Below, in pieces: positions 59,225-64,000 of a stretch of DNA of 64,000 nt. Location: NCBI GenBank assembly GCA_900542445.1, contig UQNN01000005.1:62001-126000 (forward strand). Reading direction: 5' to 3'. A program made the position numbers and the translations under genes. How positions within the stretch are numbered: position 1 is the first letter of the stretch; each line of letters begins with the position of its first letter. This DNA is from an uncultured Eubacteriales bacterium. Its GTDB lineage: Bacteria > Bacillota > Clostridia > Christensenellales > Aristaeellaceae. Below the pieces are notes generated by a model that ran no database searches, was not told where the DNA came from, and saw nothing but the letters and a program-made list of their open reading frames with translations.

Positions 59225-60796
59225 TTAGTTCCCGTAATTCTCAATGCCCCTGAGCATCTCCAATTCGCGTACGTCGCGCACATCGGTGAACGTCTCGCGG
59301 GAGAGCAGAACGGCCGAGCGCCAGTACAGGCAGATATACGGCTGATCCTGCTCGAACTGATCCTGAATGAGCCGCATCGCGCTTTGATAGCTGTCGGCGG
59401 TGTAGCTCTTGCGCAGCTGGGTGATGAGGTCGTTCATATCGTTGGAGCGGTAGCGCGTATAGTTGCAGCTGGCGGTGGAGGTCAGCGTGAAGCCGGGATC
59501 GGGGGAAACGTCGAAATTCAGGCCGCACAGGGCGAGAGAATAGTCGCCGCTGACGAGCTTGGTCTGCACATCGGCGCGCGACCAGGTGGCCACGTAAGCC
59601 GGGATGCCGACGGCGGCCAGCTGATCGACGATTTTGTTGGCGGCGTTGGTGCGCGCGGTCGAGCCGGGCTCATCGTAGACGAGAATGCGCAGCTTTTCCA
59701 TCTTTTTTCCGTCTTTGTAGCGGTTGCCGTCGTCGGCCAGCTTATAGCCCGCGCTGTCCAGCAGAGAGGCGGCCATCAGCGGATCGTAGATATCGCGGAT
59801 GGCGGATTCATTGGAAAGCCAGGTGCCGGAAGGAATCGGCGTGTAGGCGACGGTCGCCATGTTCTGATAGGCGGAGGAAATCAATTCGCTTCGGTTGATG
59901 GCGTAGGCAATCGCCTGCCGAAGCAGGTTCTGCCCGTTGTCGTCGCTCTTGAAATCCTTATACGCGCGGTTGACGAGCAGGACTTCGAGCTGGCGGGTGC
60001 GCGCGTTGAGGGAGAAGGTGTTGAGCGAACCGCTGTAACGAGACGCGTTGATAGAACGGGTCATGGCGATATCGACGCTTTGGGTATCGAACGCGTTGAG
60101 CGCCTGATCCGCCGTGTCGTAAATGCTGGCACGGATATAACGCACCTGCGGCGCGCGGTTCCACCACGCGTCGTTGGCCGTCAGCCAGATGGCGCTGCCC
60201 TGCTCATAGCCATCGTATTTATATGGGCCTGTGCCGGAAGGCATGTCGCTGGCAACCTGCGAAACCGGGAGAATGGGGAAAGTCAGCGCGTATAGCGAAC
60301 CATAGCTGGCACGGCGAAGGGTAAAGACGACGGTGTAATCGTCCGTGGCTTCCCAGGAACGAATAGAATAGAAGGTGGAATAATACAGGCCGCGCTCATC
60401 CACCGGCGTTTCGGAATCGAGATTGTCGTCAAAGCCGGAAAGTTCCAGCATGTAGTCAAGCGTCGCGATCACGTCCGCACTGGTCAGCGCCTCGCCGTTG
60501 TGAAAGGTGACGTCCTGCCGGAGCGTGACCTGCAATTTGCGCCCGTCGTTGGAAAAACTGTACGCATAGGCCAGCTTGGGCTGAGGCTGGGCGTTGTCGT
60601 CCATTTCAAACAGCCCTTCGTAGACCAGCCCGAGCAGGCTGACCACGTCGCGCTGATTCAGCTCCAGCGGGCGGAGGGCGAGATGATCATCCGCGACAAC
60701 GGCGACGGAAAGCGAAGAGGGAACCGCAAGGCCGACGGTCGGCAGAAACAGCAGCACACAGGCCAGCAACAGCGCGGTGAAATGGGAAATGCGCAT
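59225..60796 (-). CDS. Family 5 (oligopeptide-type) ABC solute-binding protein
   Basis: A 523-aa extracytoplasmic binding protein of the SBP_bac_5 family (peptides, nickel, or other ligands). The signal peptide runs to about residue 24 (TVGLAVPSS), without a lipobox cysteine at the cleavage site. Family blocks are VYEGLFEMDDNAQPQPKLA, LRQDVTFHNGEALTSADV, SGTGPYKYDGY, LLRQAIAYAINRSEL and DPLMAASLLDSAGYKL. No permease or ATPase genes adjoin. It starts 11 nt after the CoaE fusion gene on the same strand, an unusual partner, and may share its transcript. Ligand unknown. Confidence 0.87.
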   Translation of the reverse strand: MRISHFTALLLACVLLFLPTVGLAVPSSLSVAVVADDHLALRPLELNQRDVVSLLGLVYEGLFEMDDNAQPQPKLAYAYSFSNDGRKLQVTLRQDVTFHNGEALTSADVIATLDYMLELSGFDDNLDSETPVDERGLYYSTFYSIRSWEATDDYTVVFTLRRASYGSLYALTFPILPVSQVASDMPSGTGPYKYDGYEQGSAIWLTANDAWWNRAPQVRYIRASIYDTADQALNAFDTQSVDIAMTRSINASRYSGSLNTFSLNARTRQLEVLLVNRAYKDFKSDDNGQNLLRQAIAYAINRSELISSAYQNMATVAYTPIPSGTWLSNESAIRDIYDPLMAASLLDSAGYKLADDGNRYKDGKKMEKLRILVYDEPGSTARTNAANKIVDQLAAVGIPAYVATWSRADVQTKLVSGDYSLALCGLNFDVSPDPGFTLTSTASCNYTRYRSNDMNDLITQLRKSYTADSYQSAMRLIQDQFEQDQPYICLYWRSAVLLSRETFTDVRDVRELEMLRGIENYGN

Positions 60797-60807
60797 GGCA
60801 AAACTCC

Positions 60808-62202
60808 TTATGGTTCGGTCGGTTCGATGGTTTCGACGGGAAAGTAATATTTTTGATAGACGTCGCGGGCGCGCAGCACGCGGGAAGCATACGTCGCGGT
60901 ATCCTGTGTCGGAATGACGTCGAGCGTCACGCCGTCGGCGCTGTACTGCGGGTTCTTCAGCCAGCTGTCTACGTTGCCTTGCCCTGCATGATAGGCGCAG
61001 ACGATTTTCTTTGCGTCGCCGCCGAAACGCCGGGAGAGATAACCAAGGTACCACGTGCCGTAACGGATGTTGGTTTCCGGGTCGTAGAGACTGTCAAACG
61101 AGTAACCCGCGCCGTCTTCGTTGTATTTGTGGGCGATCCACTCGGCGGTATCGGGCATCAACTGCATCAGCCCGCGCGCGCCGAGACGGCTTTCGGCCTT
61201 TGGATCGAAACTCGATTCGCAAAGGATGACGGCGGAGACGAGCGCGGGATCGAGATTCTGTTCGGAAGCGTACAGCGTGATGAGGTCGCCGTAATACAGC
61301 GGATGCTGGGCGCGCTCGGCGGCTTCGGCTTCAAGGCGGCGTCGCTCCTCCTGTTTGGCGAGATAGGTCTTGGTGATGGATACCGCGCCCGTGACGAGCA
61401 GAATCAGCGCCAGCGCCAGCGCGAGAAAGCGGACGGGCGTGGGCAGACCGTCAAACGGCGATCGCGCGCGGGACGAGCGGCCGACGCGGCGGGGAGAATC
61501 CTCCGTCTCAATCGGCACGACGCGAACGGCGCGGCGCGGTACGGCAGGCCTGTCTTTCGGCACATCGTCGGAGAGATGGAGCGTCTGTGGGGGACGGCGG
61601 CGGCGGACGGGCGCGGCAGATGCGGCGACAGATTCAAGCAGCCCATCGACCTGCTTCTGCGTCTGTTCAATCGTGCCGCTCGTATCGATGACGGCGTTTG
61701 CACGGCGGATTTTTTCATCCAGCGGCATTTGAGAATTGATGCGGCGCTCAGCCTGTTCGCGGCTCAGTCCGTCGCGTTCAAAAAGACGCTGAATCTGCGT
61801 TTCACGATCCGCACGAACCACCCAAACGGTGTCGAACAGCGTTTCCATGCCGCATTCGTACAGCAGAGGGATATCGCCGACGACGATCTGCCCGGGCGCG
61901 TCGAACTGATCAAGTTGACGGTGGATTTCCGCAAGAATCATCGGGTGCAGAATGGCGTTGAGCGTTTCCCGTTTTTGCGCGTCGGCAAAGACGAGCTGGC
62001 CGAGTTTCGCACGGTCGAGCGCTGCGCCGGAAAATACGCCGTCGCCGAATGCCTTGCGGATTTCGGGCAGCGCCGCGCCGCCCTCCGCCGTCAATGCGCG
62101 CGAAATCGCGTCCGCATCGACGATTTGACAACCCTTCTGTTTAAGATGCTGGCTGACGGTGCTTTTTCCGCAGGCAATCGAACCGGTTAAACCGATTTTC
62201 AT
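60808..62202 (-). CDS. coaE: Fusion of dephospho-CoA kinase (CoaE) and a lytic transglycosylase
   Basis: A 464-aa two-domain protein in one uninterrupted frame. Residues 1-195 are a full CoaE, phosphorylating dephospho-CoA in the last step of CoA synthesis: P-loop GSIACGKST (7-15), DADAISRAL, GDIPLLYECGME, RDGLSREQAERRI. An Arg/Pro-rich linker (about 198-255) leads to a membrane helix (258-276). The last 165 residues are an SLT-type lytic transglycosylase: E329 in ILCESSF, GLMQLMP and AYHAGQGNV. Kinase would be cytoplasmic, peptidoglycan cleavage outside. GGAGGAC precedes the minus-strand ATG at 62202. polA lies upstream, as for ordinary coaE; in related genomes coaE and a separate slt gene are often neighbours. 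Confidence 0.92.
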   Translation of the reverse strand: MKIGLTGSIACGKSTVSQHLKQKGCQIVDADAISRALTAEGGAALPEIRKAFGDGVFSGAALDRAKLGQLVFADAQKRETLNAILHPMILAEIHRQLDQFDAPGQIVVGDIPLLYECGMETLFDTVWVVRADRETQIQRLFERDGLSREQAERRINSQMPLDEKIRRANAVIDTSGTIEQTQKQVDGLLESVAASAAPVRRRRPPQTLHLSDDVPKDRPAVPRRAVRVVPIETEDSPRRVGRSSRARSPFDGLPTPVRFLALALALILLVTGAVSITKTYLAKQEERRRLEAEAAERAQHPLYYGDLITLYASEQNLDPALVSAVILCESSFDPKAESRLGARGLMQLMPDTAEWIAHKYNEDGAGYSFDSLYDPETNIRYGTWYLGYLSRRFGGDAKKIVCAYHAGQGNVDSWLKNPQYSADGVTLDVIPTQDTATYASRVLRARDVYQKYYFPVETIEPTEP

Positions 62203-62221
62203 AGATGTCCTCCGAGGGGGG

Positions 62222-62290
62222 CGAGGTACGTTGGGAACGTTGGGGCTTTGCCACAAGCCCCACAAGGGAACTGAGTTCCCTTGACCTTTC
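62222..62290 (-). repeat. Composite palindromic repeat, copy 10 (- orientation)
   Basis: Read on the minus strand: AAGGGAACT/AGTTCCCTT (62267-62285), then GGGGC...GCCCC (62245-62265) and AACGTTCCCAACG. It lies between polA and coaE, directly before the coaE ribosome binding site. The remaining spacer up to 62400 is A/T-rich and shows no gene. Confidence 0.7.
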
Positions 62291-62400
62291 AAATTAAGAT
62301 AAGATGATTATTCAATAAACGAACGAAAAGTGTTTTTTCATGCAAATTCGCGTTATTGAGATGACGAGAGATCGACGAACAAACAGAATTAGAGGCTTTC

Positions 62401-62500
62401 AAAAAACGAAGGGTTTTGCCCGAAGGTTTCCAAAGGGCGATGCGCCAAACAGGCGCCGTAAACGTTCGGAAAGCCCTTTGGTGGGGCGATGGGGCAAACC
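62401..62500 (-). terminator. Long imperfect hairpin ending polA
   Basis: GGTTTGCCCC (minus strand, from 62500) pairs with GGGCAAAACC (ending 62411), with inner arms ACCAAAGGGC/GCCCTTTGG and a GGCGC/GCGCC tip; CTTCGTTTTTTG follows on the minus strand. It starts 5 nt after the polA stop. Confidence 0.75.
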
Positions 62501-62504
62501 TCCA

Positions 62505-64000
62505 TTACTTTGTATCATACCACGAGTGGCCGGAATGCACATCTGCAATCAGCGGCACGCGCAGCGACGCCGCGTTTTCCATGCAGCGGCGCAGCAGCGT
62601 TTCCACCTGTTCGCGTTCTTCTTCCGGCGCTTCGACAATCAGCTCGTCGTGTACCTGCAAAATCAGCTTTGCGGTAAGGCCGGAGGCTTTCAGCTCGTCG
62701 TGCACGGCGTTCATCGCAATCTTGATGATATCCGCCGCCGCACCCTGCACGGGCGTGTTCATCGCGGCGCGTTCGCCGAACTGGCGGCGGTTGTAATTCG
62801 GGCTGCTCAGCTCCGGCAGAGGGCGGCGGCGCCCGTACATTGTGACGGAATATCCTTCCGCCTTGCCCTGGCTGACGCACGCATCCATGAACCGATGAAT
62901 CGCCGGGTAGCGGGCAAAATAGCGCGAGATGAACTCGGCGGCTTCCTTGCGGGAGATGTGCAGGTTAGAAGCCAGACCGAAATCGCTGATGCCGTAGACG
63001 ATGCCGAAATTGACGGCTTTCGCGCTGGAACGCATCTGTGGCGTGACTTCGTCGAGCGGCACGCCGTAGACCTCTGCTGCCGTTCGGGCGTGAATGTCCT
63101 GCCCCAGCGTGAAGGCTTCGCACATCGCTTCGTCGCCGGAAAGGTGGGCGAGCAGACGCAGTTCGATCTGCGAGTAATCCGCATCGACGAGTACGCTGCC
63201 TGCCGGGGCGATGAACGCGCGGCGGATTTCGCGCCCCATCGGCGTGCGCACGGGGATATTCTGCAAATTCGGCTCACTGGAAGAAATGCGCCCCGTCGCG
63301 GCGATGGTCTGATCGAACCATGTGTGAATGCGGCCGTCGCGGCCCGTCAGCCGGAGCAGACCGTCGATATAGGTGCTCTTGAGCTTGGCAACCTGACGAT
63401 AGAGCAGAATCTTATCCACGGCAGGGTGAAGCTCGGCCAGCTCGTTTAAGGTTTCCGCGTCGGTGGAATAGCCGCGCGCGGTCTTTTTCTTTGCAGGCAG
63501 GCCGAGCGTGTCAAAGAGCACACTGCCCAGCTGCTGCGGGCTGTTCAGGTTGAACGGCGCAACGCCGCACAGGGAGAAGATCTCATCCTTCAATTCGGCA
63601 ATCTGCTGATCATACTGCGCGCCAAGCCGATTCAGCTCGTCGCAATCGACCAGAAAGCCGTCGCGCTCCATGTCGTACAGCGTCGAGAGCAGCGGAAGCT
63701 CGATCTCGCGGTAGAGTTTGGTCATTTCCTGCTCGTCAAGCGCGTGTTCATCCGAGAGTGTCTGCTGCAAGAGCGCGGCGGCGTTTTCGGGCGCTTCGTA
63801 TTTGCCGTTCTGCGGGGCAAGCAGGTATTGCATAATCTGGTCGTCGTCAAACACCGCGGTGACGGGCAGACCCCATGACGCAAATTCGGTTTTCAGCCGC
63901 TTGGCGTTCCAGAGGATGAGCGGACGCGCGCCCGTCAGCAGGGGAGCGAGCGCTTTGGCCGCGCAGAGCGGATCAAGTCCGCCGCCGAGAAGCCCCTGCG
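62505..64000 (-). CDS. polA: DNA polymerase I, C-terminal part (cut by window end)
   Basis: The last 497 codons of a family A polymerase; the frame stays open to the window edge (QGLLGGGLDPLCAAKALA reads in from there), so the 5' end is missing. A GTG at 63854 is internal, not the start. The polymerase motifs are complete: RISSSEPNLQNIPVRTP, motif A VDADYSQIELRLLAHLSGD, motif B SAKAVNFGIVYGIS, and motif C LQVHDELIVEAP. The visible piece of the upstream 3'-5' exonuclease-like domain (MQYLLAPQNGKYE) cannot be judged for activity. The polA-coaE order is common in Bacillota. Confidence 0.96.
   Translation of the reverse strand, partial: QGLLGGGLDPLCAAKALAPLLTGARPLILWNAKRLKTEFASWGLPVTAVFDDDQIMQYLLAPQNGKYEAPENAAALLQQTLSDEHALDEQEMTKLYREIELPLLSTLYDMERDGFLVDCDELNRLGAQYDQQIAELKDEIFSLCGVAPFNLNSPQQLGSVLFDTLGLPAKKKTARGYSTDAETLNELAELHPAVDKILLYRQVAKLKSTYIDGLLRLTGRDGRIHTWFDQTIAATGRISSSEPNLQNIPVRTPMGREIRRAFIAPAGSVLVDADYSQIELRLLAHLSGDEAMCEAFTLGQDIHARTAAEVYGVPLDEVTPQMRSSAKAVNFGIVYGISDFGLASNLHISRKEAAEFISRYFARYPAIHRFMDACVSQGKAEGYSVTMYGRRRPLPELSSPNYNRRQFGERAAMNTPVQGAAADIIKIAMNAVHDELKASGLTAKLILQVHDELIVEAPEEEREQVETLLRRCMENAASLRVPLIADVHSGHSWYDTK

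Noticed and set aside
59219..62190. Large plus-strand open frames opposite the SBP and CoaE-SLT genes
   Set aside because: Shadows of two well-supported minus-strand genes; no domain or binding site.
62203..62292. 30-residue extension of the CoaE fusion
   Set aside because: It is read from repeat copy 10; GGAGGAC and the CoaE start MKIGLTGS support 62202.

Overview
The window is G+C-rich by eye and densely coded, with short spacers and many 4-bp start/stop overlaps (ATGA, GTGA). It reads as a chromosomal segment of a Gram-positive, Clostridia-type Bacillota. The evidence is a sortase/LPXTG pilus operon, an hrcA-grpE-dnaK-dnaJ cluster behind a CIRCE operator, a T-box in front of thrS, an FMN riboswitch in front of an ECF riboflavin transporter gene, DUF3794 (SPOCS) and DUF1385/YqhQ genes, and sigma-A promoters with near-consensus TTGACR/TATAAT boxes. 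The repeat style resembles gut Clostridia (Christensenellales/Oscillospirales-like), but this assignment is inference. No rRNA, tRNA, CRISPR, IS or phage genes were seen.

Layout. 1-4.2 kb: MazF-type toxin, YitT membrane protein, BMP/PnrA-type binding protein, and a SPOCS/LysM-like protein. 4.2-16.8 kb: surface-pilus locus with its own promoter. It holds a secreted proline-rich SH3-like protein, a 1306-aa adhesin (LPNVG), the major pilin (LPATG), a class C sortase and a minor pilin with TPTAT repeats (VPKTG). After a terminator comes a 708-aa protein joining a class B sortase domain to a C39-like cysteine peptidase. 16.8-20.4 kb: MATE exporter, HAD phosphatase, DUF218 protein, FMN riboswitch and RibU. 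20.4-27.7 kb: tsaE-tsaB-rimI, alpha/beta hydrolase, membrane-anchored MurF and Ddl, LUD protein and an orphan membrane protein. 27.7-32.6 kb: lepA, an HD-GYP-like protein and hemW. 32.6-41.7 kb: CIRCE heat-shock operon running into prmA, rsmE, mtaB, a HIT protein and rpsU. 41.8-50.2 kb: Trm11-like methyltransferase, rho, rpmE, an XRE regulator with a small membrane partner, yqhQ, prmC-prfA, sua5 and a deoxyinosine glycosylase. 50.3-55.5 kb: pyrimidine-nucleoside phosphorylase and a heterodimeric ABC exporter. 55.5-59.2 kb: a mosaic secreted protein and T-box-controlled thrS. 59.2-64 kb (minus strand): polA (cut by the window end), a CoaE-lytic transglycosylase fusion and a family-5 solute-binding protein.

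Several genes work together. TsaE, TsaB and Sua5/TsaC make t6A37 on tRNA, and MtaB converts it to ms2t6A. PrmC modifies RF1, encoded next to it. MurF and Ddl form and attach D-Ala-D-Ala. HrcA represses its own chaperone operon through CIRCE.

The most unusual items are three. First, the sortase B-C39 peptidase fusion, which carries a Cys/His-rich insert. Second, the fusion of dephospho-CoA kinase through a membrane segment to an extracellular lytic transglycosylase. Third, a dispersed two-part palindromic repeat family in spacers on both strands; one copy supplies the last codons of the MATE gene.
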